Below the pieces are notes generated by a model, which did no database searches, was not told the origin of the DNA, and was given only the letters and a program-made list of their open reading frames with translations. From Bacillota bacterium (lineage in GTDB: Bacteria; Bacillota; Clostridia; Tissierellales; Sedimentibacteraceae), in assembly GCA_023453025.1 (NCBI GenBank), contig JAEXUD010000004.1, forward strand, positions 62,001 through 126,000: a DNA stretch of 64,000 nucleotides. The letters are read 5' to 3'. Of the stretch, positions 51,022-59,367 are shown in pieces (the first letter of the stretch is position 1; each line of letters opens with the position of its first letter). The position numbers and the translations under genes were made by a program.

Positions 51022-52230
51022 TTACACTTCATGTACGATCCTGATAAAGCGTTTTTTACCTATTTTCAACACATCCCCATCTGTTAGAACAACATCAATA
51101 TCATCAAGCCTCTGCTGATTGATCTGTACTCCATTTTGCTGAACCATTCGCCGGAACTCACCGTTGCTCTTTATGAACCCTTTCTCTGCAAGCAGCGGGA
51201 TAATTTCAATTAAACGGCTATGGGGTTTTACCGGAAGCTCCGGAATCTGGTCAGGAATAGCTTTTTTGCTGAAGGCTGTATCATAGTATTCCTTTGCCTG
51301 AATAAGCTCCTGCTCTGTATGGTACAGGCGGGTAATAATTTCAGCCAGGTAATATTTGACATCACGGGGGTTTTTCCCTTCAGCCAGCTCCTGCCTGACA
51401 GTCTCGATACGATTCGGATGCTCGTCTGTTGCCAGCTCAAAATATTTCAAAATTAACTCATCAGGAATCTCCATGACTTTTTTGAACATCACTTCGGCAG
51501 GCTCGTAGATACCGATATAATTTCCAAGACTTTTGCTCATTTTTTCTACACCGTCAAGTCCTTCCAATAGCGGCATGAATATAGCTATCTGCTGAGGCTG
51601 GTTCATAGCTTTCTGCAAGGTTCGCCCCATCAGGATGTTGAAGGTCTGATCCGTGCCTCCCAACTCGATGTCTGCCTTCAATGCTATGGAATCATAGGCC
51701 TGCATCAGAGGATAAAAAAACTCATGAATTCCGATGGGTATGTTGTTGGTAAAACGGTTCTGAAAATCATCCCTCTCCAGCATTCTGGCAACCGTAGTTG
51801 TGGACGCAAGCTGTAGAACATCCTCAAAGTTCAGCTTGCTCAGCCATTCACTGTTGTATCTGACTGTGGTCTTTTCCTTATCCAGCACTTTGAATATTTG
51901 CTCAAAGTACGTACGGGCATTCTCCTTAACCTGCTCATCAGTAAGGGCATTGCGGCCTTTGGATTTTCCGGACGGGTCGCCGATTTTTCCGGTAAAATCA
52001 CCGATGATGATTACCGCTTCGTGCCCCAGGTCCTGCATTTGTTTGATTTTGCGCAGCACCACCGCATGACCCAGATGAATATCCGGCGCGCTTGGGTCAA
52101 GTCCCAGTTTAATAACTAACGGACGGTTGTTTTTAATGGATTCAGATAGCTTGTTTCGCAGCTCGTCTTCATTCACAAGCACACTGACACCTTTTGCGAT
52201 AATACGCAGTTGTTCCTCGACAGTCTTCAT
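51022..52230 (-). CDS. tyrS: Tyrosyl-tRNA synthetase
   Basis: A 402-aa class I synthetase of the TyrS type 2 group. The HIGH motif is HLGHA near residue 52, GDFTGKIGDPSGKSKGR follows, GGTDQTFNILMGR recognises tyrosine, KMSKS appears as KMSKSLGNYIG, and an S4 RNA-binding domain occupies about 335-400. It charges tRNA-Tyr. A T-box leader with a UAC specifier precedes it. The gene is visibly richer in G+C than its neighbours (for example GTTCGCCCCATC, CCGTGCCTCC), which suggests acquisition from elsewhere. GGAGAGG precedes the ATG. Confidence 0.96.
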   Translation of the reverse strand: MKTVEEQLRIIAKGVSVLVNEDELRNKLSESIKNNRPLVIKLGLDPSAPDIHLGHAVVLRKIKQMQDLGHEAVIIIGDFTGKIGDPSGKSKGRNALTDEQVKENARTYFEQIFKVLDKEKTTVRYNSEWLSKLNFEDVLQLASTTTVARMLERDDFQNRFTNNIPIGIHEFFYPLMQAYDSIALKADIELGGTDQTFNILMGRTLQKAMNQPQQIAIFMPLLEGLDGVEKMSKSLGNYIGIYEPAEVMFKKVMEIPDELILKYFELATDEHPNRIETVRQELAEGKNPRDVKYYLAEIITRLYHTEQELIQAKEYYDTAFSKKAIPDQIPELPVKPHSRLIEIIPLLAEKGFIKSNGEFRRMVQQNGVQINQQRLDDIDVVLTDGDVLKIGKKRFIRIVHEV

Positions 52231-52290
52231 TTTCCCTCTCCTTTAATATTTAGTATTCATTTAATACAGGCAAAGTCTGCAAGTTGAAAT

Positions 52291-52625
52291 AAAAAACTCC
52301 CGTCCTTCTGGAATGAAGGACGAGAGCAAACTCCCGTGTTACCACCTTACGTTTACGGACAATTCACGCTGCCCGCCTCATCGAGTACGCCATGATACAT
52401 GGTTATACTCTGGCACTATAACGTGTGCGGGAAAACGTCACAGCCTACTTGAAAAACGTTCGGTGTGAAGCTCAAAGAGGTATTCATAACCGGTTCGACA
52501 CGCGCCTCTCATCATCCGGCAGCTTTCTGTGTGCATTGCAGGTTATTACTTATTCTTATCACAGCTTTTCGACTTTTAATCTTAACTCCGAAATACGGAT
52601 GCTTCCGCATGTCTTCGTTATGCAT
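52291..52625 (-). promoter_or_regulatory. Tyrosine T-box riboswitch leader of tyrS
   Basis: The leader RNA carries the T-box core AAGGTGGTAACACGGGAG (complement of 52331-52348) followed by a terminator hairpin (complement of 52291-52326, ending in a T-run). In Stem I the specifier position reads UAC (complement of 52480-52482), a tyrosine codon, just before a GAGC segment. AGTA-type bulge sequence lies upstream. Uncharged tRNA-Tyr should stabilise the antiterminator and switch tyrS on. Confidence 0.9.
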
Positions 52626-52641
52626 ACATTAAATTATAGAA

Positions 52642-52670
52642 ATTATAAACTGAAAAAATATCATTGTCAA
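52642..52670 (-). promoter_or_regulatory. Consensus sigma-A promoter of tyrS
   Basis: On the minus strand TTGACA (complement of 52665-52670), a 17-base spacer and TATAAT (complement of 52642-52647). Transcription would start near 52635, at the head of the T-box. Confidence 0.85.
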
Positions 52671-52752
52671 GCATGTAACGCTTATAAGGATAATTTTTTG
52701 CTTATGTTTCTGCAGCATGTAAAAATGATGGTAAGCTTACGGCGATTCCACA

Positions 52753-52782
52753 TTGTGCTAAAAAGGGTATATGTGATATAAT
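52753..52782 (+). promoter_or_regulatory. Possible promoter of the AAA ATPase gene
   Basis: TTGTGC (52753-52758), an 18-base spacer and TATAAT (52777-52782), about 55 bases before the ATG. Confidence 0.5.
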
Positions 52783-52835
52783 AAACTAATTTATAATACA
52801 TAGCAAATTAAAATAAAATTACTGGGAAAAAACGT

Positions 52836-53693
52836 ATGATTTATTTAAAATCTTTTATATTTCCAAATGAGGATTTAGAATTTGAATTTTTCATGGATAT
52901 TAGAAGAACGTGCTACGACTCGTTTTATCCATTTAAGATATTGTCGGGAAATGGTTTTGAAAGAATTGATTTTGAACCGGTTACAATTTTTTACGGCGGG
53001 AACGGTTCGGGAAAATCAACAGCATTAAATATTATAGCCGAAAAAACGGGAATTAACCGTGATTCTATTTATAATAAATCTAATTTCTTTGCTGATTATG
53101 TCAATATGTGCGGGATGAAAACAGCCGGGAACAGTTTACCGGGAAACAGCAGCATTATTACAAGCGACGACGTATTTGATTATTTATTGAATATTCGCAG
53201 TCTCAACGAAGGAATTGATAAAAAAAGAGAAGAGCTTTTTGATGAATATTTGTATTTAAAATATTCTCAATATCAAATTAAATCGATAGAAGACTACGAG
53301 CACTTAAAGAAAGTAAATAGCAGCAGAAGCAAGACACAGTCGCGTTTTGTCAGAAATGAACTGATGGATAATGTCAGAGAGTATTCCAACGGGGAAAGTG
53401 CCTTCCGATATTTCACCGAAAAAATCGGTGAAAATGGTCTCTATTTATTAGATGAACCTGAAAATAGTCTCTCTCCAAAACGGCAGCTGGAATTAATGAA
53501 ATTTATAGAAGATTCTGCACGGCTTATGGGATGCCAATTTGTTATATCAACACATTCGCCATTTCTGCTTTCCATGAATGGAGCTAAGATTTATGATCTA
53601 GATGAAAATCCCGTTAATGTGAAGCGTTGGACAGAGCTGGAAAATGTGCGTATATTCTATGAATTTTTTAAGAAATTTGAAGGTGAGTTTTAA
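52836..53693 (+). CDS. Stand-alone AAA/ABC-type ATPase
   Basis: A 285-aa ATPase of the AAA_21/SMC-like group. Walker A is FYGGNGSGKST (about residue 53-63), the signature is EYSNGES, and Walker B is LYLLDEPENSLSP, followed by the VISTHSPFLLSM switch. There is only a short insertion between Walker A and the signature, and no nuclease or TOPRIM domain. Solitary ATPases of this type have been linked to anti-phage systems, but no partner gene is adjacent, so the role is open. GGGAAAA is a weak ribosome site. Confidence 0.8.
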   Translation: MIYLKSFIFPNEDLEFEFFMDIRRTCYDSFYPFKILSGNGFERIDFEPVTIFYGGNGSGKSTALNIIAEKTGINRDSIYNKSNFFADYVNMCGMKTAGNSLPGNSSIITSDDVFDYLLNIRSLNEGIDKKREELFDEYLYLKYSQYQIKSIEDYEHLKKVNSSRSKTQSRFVRNELMDNVREYSNGESAFRYFTEKIGENGLYLLDEPENSLSPKRQLELMKFIEDSARLMGCQFVISTHSPFLLSMNGAKIYDLDENPVNVKRWTELENVRIFYEFFKKFEGEF

Positions 53694-53710
53694 CTAATTA
53701 CGGAGACGTA

Positions 53711-53757
53711 TATTGAAATAAAAACTCATATACTTCTGGGAATGAAGCACTGGAGCA
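53711..53757 (-). other. Fragment resembling the tyrS T-box terminator arm
   Basis: The stretch TTGAAATAAAAACTC...CTTCTGGGAATGAAG matches the end of the tyrS T-box at 52284-52320 (TTGAAATAAAAAACTC...CTTCTGGAATGAAG) in the same orientation. The T-box core is not recognisable next to it. It may be the remains of a duplicated leader. Confidence 0.35.
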
Positions 53758-53916
53758 TGAAGTACTCTGGGACTGACTCCTTAGCGGTATAAGATATATA
53801 TGTGTTTAATAAGATAACTTTTAATTTGTCACTATTACGCATTATTTCCAATTGTGTCATAATCGGTAACTAGGAATTACATGTGCATTATTTATATTTG
53901 ATGAGGAGGGAATCTT

Positions 53917-54261
53917 ATGCAGAAAACATTTTCTGAAATTAAACTTTTTCAAGTAAAGCCTGAGAAATTTGAACAATTTGAAGCTATTGCAGATACGATA
54001 TTGAAAGAACAAATAAAACAACAAGGATGTATAGCAATCAAGTATATGAAACGTTTCTATACTATTGATGGTATCGAACTCGGCGAAGCGCCAAGAGAAT
54101 TAACTAAGATTGTGAAATGTGTTAAGTATTATTCTTTTTGGGAGTTTGATAACAAAGAGAATTATGGAAAAGCGACAAAATGGTTCTTCGAAACCTATTT
54201 AAAAGATATTCAAAAACTGCTGATTGCTCCATTTGACATTAATTGCGGCAATTCACTATAA
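53917..54261 (+). CDS. Small conserved protein, possible ABM-like dimeric barrel fold
   Basis: A 114-aa protein. Residues 5-35 (IKLFQVKPEKFEQFEAIADTILKEQIKQQGCI) and the later FWEFDNKENYGKATKWF resemble the strand-helix pattern of dimeric alpha-beta barrel (antibiotic biosynthesis monooxygenase-like) proteins. No cofactor site is evident. GAGGAGGG precedes the ATG. It is monocistronic between the AAA ATPase and a broken methyltransferase gene. Function unknown. Confidence 0.65.
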   Translation: MQKTFSEIKLFQVKPEKFEQFEAIADTILKEQIKQQGCIAIKYMKRFYTIDGIELGEAPRELTKIVKCVKYYSFWEFDNKENYGKATKWFFETYLKDIQKLLIAPFDINCGNSL

Positions 54262-54339
54262 TACATGTTGCGAGATGTTTTATAATGAATGAAGATAGAT
54301 ATAACGAATCATGATTTGGATTTGAAATGAGGAGAAAAA

Positions 54340-54501
54340 ATGTTAGATAACCAAGGTTTTGATTTATGGGCGAATGATTACGATAAGACTGTAAAAACAA
54401 AGCTGCAGGCTGACATATTGCAGAAGCTTCAGACAAAAGAGTACATAATCATCGATGTGCAAAGGAAAAACAATTATGAAAAATATATATTTGACAAATA
54501 A
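54340..54501 (+). pseudogene. Remnant of a SAM-dependent methyltransferase gene
   Basis: A 53-codon frame whose first 18 residues (MLDNQGFDLWANDYDKTV) match the start of a family of about 200-aa class I methyltransferases. It then jumps to LQTKEYIIIDV, which resembles a much later strand of that family, and stops. The SAM-binding core is missing, so an internal deletion is likely. It retains a good ribosome site (GAGGAG) and overlaps the start of the next gene, so it may now act only as a leader peptide. Confidence 0.6.
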
Positions 54502-55657
54502 GCAGGCCCGTAGGTTTATGCTTATGAAGCATGGACTTATTGGAGACTATAAATTTACAGGTAAGCAGGGTGTGATTGATTTTGTCCATCAGGCAGGCTG
54601 TATCCAATATGACCCGATTGATGTGTGCGGAAAGAATGCAGAGCTGGTACTGCAGTCCAGAGTAAAGGGGTTCACAAAACAAATGCTGTATTCACTTTTA
54701 TATGAGGACAGGATGCTGCTTGATTACTTTGATAAGAACCTTGCAATTATTGAAACTGCTGACTGGCATTATTTCTGGCGGTATCGTGAATCATATAAAA
54801 CCGGAGGCAGAAGCCACAGTGAGGTCAATGCTGTGTGCGAAGAAATCAAGAACATTATCCGTAATCAAGGTCCGGTTTCATCTGCGGATATTGGATTTGA
54901 TGACAAGGTTGATTGGTATTGGAGCCATACAAAATTATCCCGTGCGGCTCTTGAAACCATGTATTTCCGGGGTGAGTTAGCGGTGCACCACAAGAAAGGA
55001 ACAATTAAATATTACGATCTTGCCGAAAATTGCATTGATGCTAAAATATTGAATGCTCCAAAGCCTTATCTCAATGAACTTGACCATCAGAAATGGTTTG
55101 TACTACGCAGAATCGGTGCGGTTGGGTTGTTGTGGAACAAGGCATCTGATGCCTGGCTGAATATCAGGAATCTAAAATCAGTTGAGAGAAACGAAATTTT
55201 TAAGCAGCTGCTTGCAGAAGAAAAAATTCTTGAAATTAATGTAGAAAATGTAAAAGACAAGCTGTATTGCCTCACATCTGACCTGAACTTACTTGAAACA
55301 GTATTAAAAGAACCTGAACTCAAATCACGCTGTGAGTTGATTGCTCCACTTGACAATATGCTTTGGGACAGGCGGCTTATCAAGGCACTTTTCGATTTTG
55401 ATTATAAATGGGAGATTTATACACCTGAATCACAACGGAAATTCGGATACTATGTTCTTCCCTTGCTCTATGGCGATTGTTTTATCGGCAGGGTTGAGGT
55501 AATATGTGACCGCAAGGATAAAACGATGGCTGTAAAAAATATCTGGTATGAAGAAAATTTCAGGCATACAAAAAAGCTTAAAAACGCGATTAATAAATGT
55601 ATCCTTAAGTTTGCCAAGTTTAATGAATGTGAATATATATCAGATACCCCCATGTAA
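54476..55657 (+). CDS. YcaQ/AlkZ-like winged-helix DNA glycosylase
   Basis: A 393-aa protein of the HTH_42 (DUF1006, YcaQ/AlkX) family. The N-terminal ARRFMLMKHGL helix, then CIQYDPIDV with the Q-x-D catalytic motif of the AlkX branch, DKNLAIIETADWHYFWRYRE, and LIAPLDNMLWDRRLIKALFDFDYKWEIYTPESQRKFGYYVLPLLYG are all family marks. These enzymes unhook DNA crosslinks or azinomycin-type adducts. Start ATG at 54476, with AAAGGA nine bases upstream; it lies inside the methyltransferase remnant. Two GNAT/Nudix genes follow. Confidence 0.88.
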   Translation: MKNIYLTNKQARRFMLMKHGLIGDYKFTGKQGVIDFVHQAGCIQYDPIDVCGKNAELVLQSRVKGFTKQMLYSLLYEDRMLLDYFDKNLAIIETADWHYFWRYRESYKTGGRSHSEVNAVCEEIKNIIRNQGPVSSADIGFDDKVDWYWSHTKLSRAALETMYFRGELAVHHKKGTIKYYDLAENCIDAKILNAPKPYLNELDHQKWFVLRRIGAVGLLWNKASDAWLNIRNLKSVERNEIFKQLLAEEKILEINVENVKDKLYCLTSDLNLLETVLKEPELKSRCELIAPLDNMLWDRRLIKALFDFDYKWEIYTPESQRKFGYYVLPLLYGDCFIGRVEVICDRKDKTMAVKNIWYEENFRHTKKLKNAINKCILKFAKFNECEYISDTPM

Positions 55658-55714
55658 ATTAAACTTATAAGTTATTCAATAGATTGATGTTATTTTTTTG
55701 AAAGGGTGATAATA

Positions 55715-56608
55715 ATGCTGGAAGTTAAATTTTATGATAATATAGATGATGATTTATTAAAGTTTGCAGTAATTGCCGCAAGGTACAATGGCAAGTGGGT
55801 TTACTGCAAGCATAAGGATAGAGATACCTATGAGGTAGCGGGAGGGCATAGGGAGGAAAATGAAAAGATCATTGATACTGCAAAGAGAGAATTGTTTGAA
55901 GAAACCGGAGCAGATGAGTTTGAGCTAATACCGGTATGTGTCTATTCCGTAACCGGAAAAAACAGAGTAAATGACAACGGTGAAGAGTCATTCGGTATGT
56001 TGTATTATGCAGATATTAAGTCCTTAAAAAAACTTCCTGAATCAGAAATTGAAAAAGTATATTTATTTGATGAACTGCCGTCAAATTTGACATATCCTCT
56101 CATTCAGCCGATATTAATAAAAAGAGTGGAAGAGAAGGTACTTAATTATAAAAATGTGAGGGTTATATCCATAAAAGAAAATCCGGAGTATAAAGACGCA
56201 TCAATTGAATATATACAGAATATATGGGCAAACGAGAAAAGCAGGGAGGTTTATGAAGATTGTATTACAAGTTGCATTACGACATTAAATCCATTACCGC
56301 AATGGTATTTGTTAATGGACAAAAATAAAATAGTCGGCTGCGCCGGTCTCATAACAAATGATTTTATCAGCAGAATGGATTTATATCCATGGGTTAGCTC
56401 ACTATATATAGAAAAAGAATACAGAGGAAATGCTTATGGAAGTATATTGTTGGAACGGGCAAGGTCAGATGCAAAGAAAGGCGGATTTTCTAACTTATAC
56501 CTATGTACAGATCATATCGGTTTTTATGAACATTACGGGTTTGAATATATTGGTACAGGCTATCATCCTTGGGGAGAAAGTTCAAGGATATACTGTATAA
56601 GTTTATAA
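55715..56608 (+). CDS. Nudix hydrolase fused to a GNAT acetyltransferase
   Basis: A 297-aa two-domain protein. Residues about 15-130 hold a Nudix domain with a complete box, GGHREENEKIIDTAKRELFEETG. Residues about 145-297 are a GNAT with the acetyl-CoA loop SSLYIEKEYRGNAYGSILLERA and the FYEHYGFEYIG ending. A fusion of these is uncommon. ATG at 55715 is preceded by AAAGGGTG; a GTG at 55706 is in frame but lies within the site. The enzyme might trim a nucleoside diphosphate and acetylate a related substrate. Both substrates are unknown. Confidence 0.9.
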   Translation: MLEVKFYDNIDDDLLKFAVIAARYNGKWVYCKHKDRDTYEVAGGHREENEKIIDTAKRELFEETGADEFELIPVCVYSVTGKNRVNDNGEESFGMLYYADIKSLKKLPESEIEKVYLFDELPSNLTYPLIQPILIKRVEEKVLNYKNVRVISIKENPEYKDASIEYIQNIWANEKSREVYEDCITSCITTLNPLPQWYLLMDKNKIVGCAGLITNDFISRMDLYPWVSSLYIEKEYRGNAYGSILLERARSDAKKGGFSNLYLCTDHIGFYEHYGFEYIGTGYHPWGESSRIYCISL

Positions 56609-56688
56609 ATTAGTAAAACAAATATTTTGTAAGATGAATAGCAGATTTATCAGAGAAAAAAAGATGGCATTTTAATTATGAGGTAAAT

Positions 56689-57474
56689 ATGAATAATAAG
56701 GATATATGGAGAACTGCAATGGAGCAGTCAGCAATAGACTTTAACTGCTCAATAAATGACTTTGTAAATCGAGGAAATACAGTTGTAATATCCAAGCTAA
56801 ATGATGGTGCTAAAAAATGTTATAAAAAGCCGATGTTCTGCGGCTTAGCATATTACGGTGACGGACTGGTTGCTTCTGTAGACGAGCAAATTAAAGAATT
56901 TATTGCAAAATTTATTAATAAGCATTCAGACTTCAGAAGCTTTGATACACCGCAATTGATTGTTCTTAATAAAGAGCTTGAAAAATACGGTAAATGTGTT
57001 TGCCACATTGCAGAATTCTTCTTGCCGGATATAGAAAAACAGGTAACAATCAATGACAATATTAATGTTAAGGTTTTATTTGAAGAAGAAATACCGGTTT
57101 TATACAATGATGACAGATTTCATATGGCATTGGGATATGGCAGTGACATCAGTAAAAAGGATGTATTGGCTGTTATTGGATATGTTGACGGAAAAATAGC
57201 CGGCGTAGCCGGCGCCGGAAATGATTGTGATACTATGTGGCAAATTGGAATAGATGTATTGCCTGAATATAGGAAATTGGGAGTAGCATCTACGATTACA
57301 AAGATATTGACTGATGAGATAATAAAACGCGGGAAAGTGCCGTTTTATTGTACTGCCTGGTCAAATATACCTTCAAAAAATAATGCTATCAAGTGTGGAT
57401 ATAAAACCGCATGGGTTGAAATGGCAGCCAAAGATACTTATGATGCCATGGCGATTATCGGAGAGGCAAGATAA
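56689..57474 (+). CDS. GNAT acetyltransferase with N-terminal extension
   Basis: A 261-aa protein. The first 120 residues form a separate domain (IWRTAMEQSAIDFNCSINDF; KCYKKPMFCGLAYYGDGLVASV), and the C-terminal part is a GNAT with IGIDVLPEYRKLGVASTITK as the acetyl-CoA loop and SNIPSKNNAIKCGYKTAWVEM. This layout fits the GNAT_acetyltran subgroup of Firmicutes. AGGTAAAT precedes the ATG. The kinase gene follows 16 bases later. Confidence 0.85.
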   Translation: MNNKDIWRTAMEQSAIDFNCSINDFVNRGNTVVISKLNDGAKKCYKKPMFCGLAYYGDGLVASVDEQIKEFIAKFINKHSDFRSFDTPQLIVLNKELEKYGKCVCHIAEFFLPDIEKQVTINDNINVKVLFEEEIPVLYNDDRFHMALGYGSDISKKDVLAVIGYVDGKIAGVAGAGNDCDTMWQIGIDVLPEYRKLGVASTITKILTDEIIKRGKVPFYCTAWSNIPSKNNAIKCGYKTAWVEMAAKDTYDAMAIIGEAR

Positions 57475-57490
57475 AAAGAGGCTGTGAATT

Positions 57491-58042
57491 ATGAAAAAAA
57501 CTATGATAATTTCCATTTCTTCAATATCCGGCGGAGGAAAAACTTCTGTCATAAATGAATTGAAAATAAGGCTTCCTTTATCAAAGGCTATTTATTTTGA
57601 TGACTATAATTTTAAGGATTGCCCTGATGACTATTTTCAATGGGTTCAAAATGGAGCAGATTATAATGCTTGGAACCTGGATATATTAGCAAATGATATT
57701 AATTTCTTATTATCACGAGCAAATATCAGCTATATACTGCTTGACTATCCTTTTGCATATAAAAATGATAAACTTGCGCATTATATTGATTATGCAGTTT
57801 TTATAGATACTCCGTTGGATATTGCCATGGCAAGACGCATTAAGAGAGATTTGATAAATAAGCCATCAGAGTTATTAGAAGAAGACTTGGACAGCTATCT
57901 TGCCGGCGGCAGAGCTGCTTATTTAGAGATGTTAAAAACAATAAAGCCAAATTCAAATTTTATAATTGATGGCAGCTTAAGTATTGATAATATTGTCTTT
58001 CAAATTGTTGAGCAAATAAAAAATTGGGTGGATAAATGTTAG
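57491..58042 (+). CDS. Uridine kinase-like P-loop protein
   Basis: A 183-aa P-loop kinase. Walker A is SSISGGGKTS (about 10-19), YFDDYNF provides the acidic pair after it, YILLDYPFAY the Walker B-like strand, and AMARRIKRDL an arginine-rich lid. It resembles uridine kinase/panK-type kinases annotated for nucleoside phosphorylation, but the substrate cannot be read. It follows the GNAT gene by 16 bases. AGAGGCTG precedes the ATG. Confidence 0.8.
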   Translation: MKKTMIISISSISGGGKTSVINELKIRLPLSKAIYFDDYNFKDCPDDYFQWVQNGADYNAWNLDILANDINFLLSRANISYILLDYPFAYKNDKLAHYIDYAVFIDTPLDIAMARRIKRDLINKPSELLEEDLDSYLAGGRAAYLEMLKTIKPNSNFIIDGSLSIDNIVFQIVEQIKNWVDKC

Positions 58043-58182
58043 TAATATTCATTTTTATAATAAAAAAGTGTTGAAAACAATAATGGTATATTGGAAAATG
58101 AAGCTTTCAGTCCAACATTTTCAGAAGTAACTCAGCGATATTGGATTTATTTATAAATCATAACCAAGACAGGAGGGGAAAA

Positions 58183-58737
58183 ATGAAATATTATAAAAAA
58201 TTAGTCGGAAGGAAGGTTTATTTGTCACCGATGAATATGGAAGATGCTGAAATTTACGTTAAGTGGCTTAACGATTTTGGCGTTACAGACGGATTAGGAA
58301 CATCCGGCAAGATTACATCATTGGAAGGTGAGAAGGAATGGATTTCACAAAATTCAAATCAAAATCAGTTTGCCATTGTAAGACTGGAAGATGATAAGTT
58401 AATCGGCAATTGCTCAATACATGATATTGATCAGCAAAAGCAATGCGCCGAAGTCGGATTATTTATCGGAGATGAAGAAAACCGCAATAAGGGTTACGGA
58501 CAGGATGTACTTAATTTGTTATTGAATTATGCGTTTAACTATTTAAATATGAATAATATAATGCTAAAGGTATTTTCATTTAATGAAGGTGCGATTAATT
58601 GCTATAAAAAGGTGGGCTTTAAAGAAATAGGAAGACGAAGGCAAGCCTATTATTTAAAGGGCAAGTTCCATGATGATGTGTTTATGGATATGTTAAGAGA
58701 AGAGTATAATAATACAGGTAATTCAGATTTGGCTTGA
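58183..58737 (+). CDS. GNAT acetyltransferase, RimJ/RimL type
   Basis: A 184-aa GNAT. RKVYLSPMNMEDAEIYVKWLND opens it, and VGLFIGDEENRNKGYGQDVLN is the acetyl-CoA loop, with SFNEGAINCYKKVGFKEIGRRRQA near the end. The ATG at 58183 follows CAGGAGGGG; the frame extending to 58141 has no site. It is the third acetyltransferase in this stretch. Substrate unknown. Confidence 0.9.
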   Translation: MKYYKKLVGRKVYLSPMNMEDAEIYVKWLNDFGVTDGLGTSGKITSLEGEKEWISQNSNQNQFAIVRLEDDKLIGNCSIHDIDQQKQCAEVGLFIGDEENRNKGYGQDVLNLLLNYAFNYLNMNNIMLKVFSFNEGAINCYKKVGFKEIGRRRQAYYLKGKFHDDVFMDMLREEYNNTGNSDLA

Positions 58738-58816
58738 TAAATTTTATATAGTCATCATAGTACCTTTATTCCCTAATATAATTATATTATTATACAAATT
58801 ATATAGGAGGATAATC

Positions 58817-59338
58817 ATGATTGAGCCAAATCAATTCTTTTGCAATGCAGCTGTTGATTTACCATATCCCGAGGTGCGTACAAGCAGCCGGAACCCTGAT
58901 TATGCATATGCTATGCTAAGCAACGTAGGAAGCAGCAATTCAGAGATGAGTGCAGTAGGTCTGTATTTTTACAATAGCGTTATACTGAATCCTGAATACG
59001 AGGACTTTGCACATTGCTTCGACAGAATCGGAATCGTTGAAATGAGGCATCTTGATATGTTTGCGGATCTTGCTTTTCAAATGGGCCTGGATCCAAGGCT
59101 TTGGAGCATAAGAAATAAAAAAATGACATACTGGACGCCTTCGTATGTTAACTATTCTCGTGAAATAAAGGCAGTTATAAATAATTCAATTATGGGAGAA
59201 AACGCCGCAATACAAAAATACAAAATGCAGGCGGATATAATACGCGATGCCAATATAGTGGCGATTCTGGAACGCATAATTCTTGATGAAGAACGTCATA
59301 TTGAGATTTTTAACAGCATGCTTGAACAATTAAGATAA
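58817..59338 (+). CDS. Ferritin-like protein, spore-coat-associated type
   Basis: A 173-aa four-helix bundle protein. Metal-ligand-type residues appear as SNSEMSAVGLYFYNS (Glu), RIGIVEMRHLDMFADLAF (ExxH), IMGENAAIQKYK (Glu) and ILDEERHIEIF (ExxH), the ferritin/rubrerythrin-like arrangement. The N-terminal LPYPEVRTSSRNPDYA is seen in spore-associated ferritin-like proteins. It could hold a di-iron or di-manganese site. AGGAGG precedes the ATG. It is monocistronic inside a group of acetyltransferase genes. Confidence 0.8.
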   Translation: MIEPNQFFCNAAVDLPYPEVRTSSRNPDYAYAMLSNVGSSNSEMSAVGLYFYNSVILNPEYEDFAHCFDRIGIVEMRHLDMFADLAFQMGLDPRLWSIRNKKMTYWTPSYVNYSREIKAVINNSIMGENAAIQKYKMQADIIRDANIVAILERIILDEERHIEIFNSMLEQLR

Positions 59339-59367
59339 GAAAAATTACTATAAAACGAGGAAACATG

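Noticed and set aside
52425..52781. 118-codon plus-strand frame across the T-box
   Set aside because: It is antisense to a clear T-box leader and has no ribosome site.
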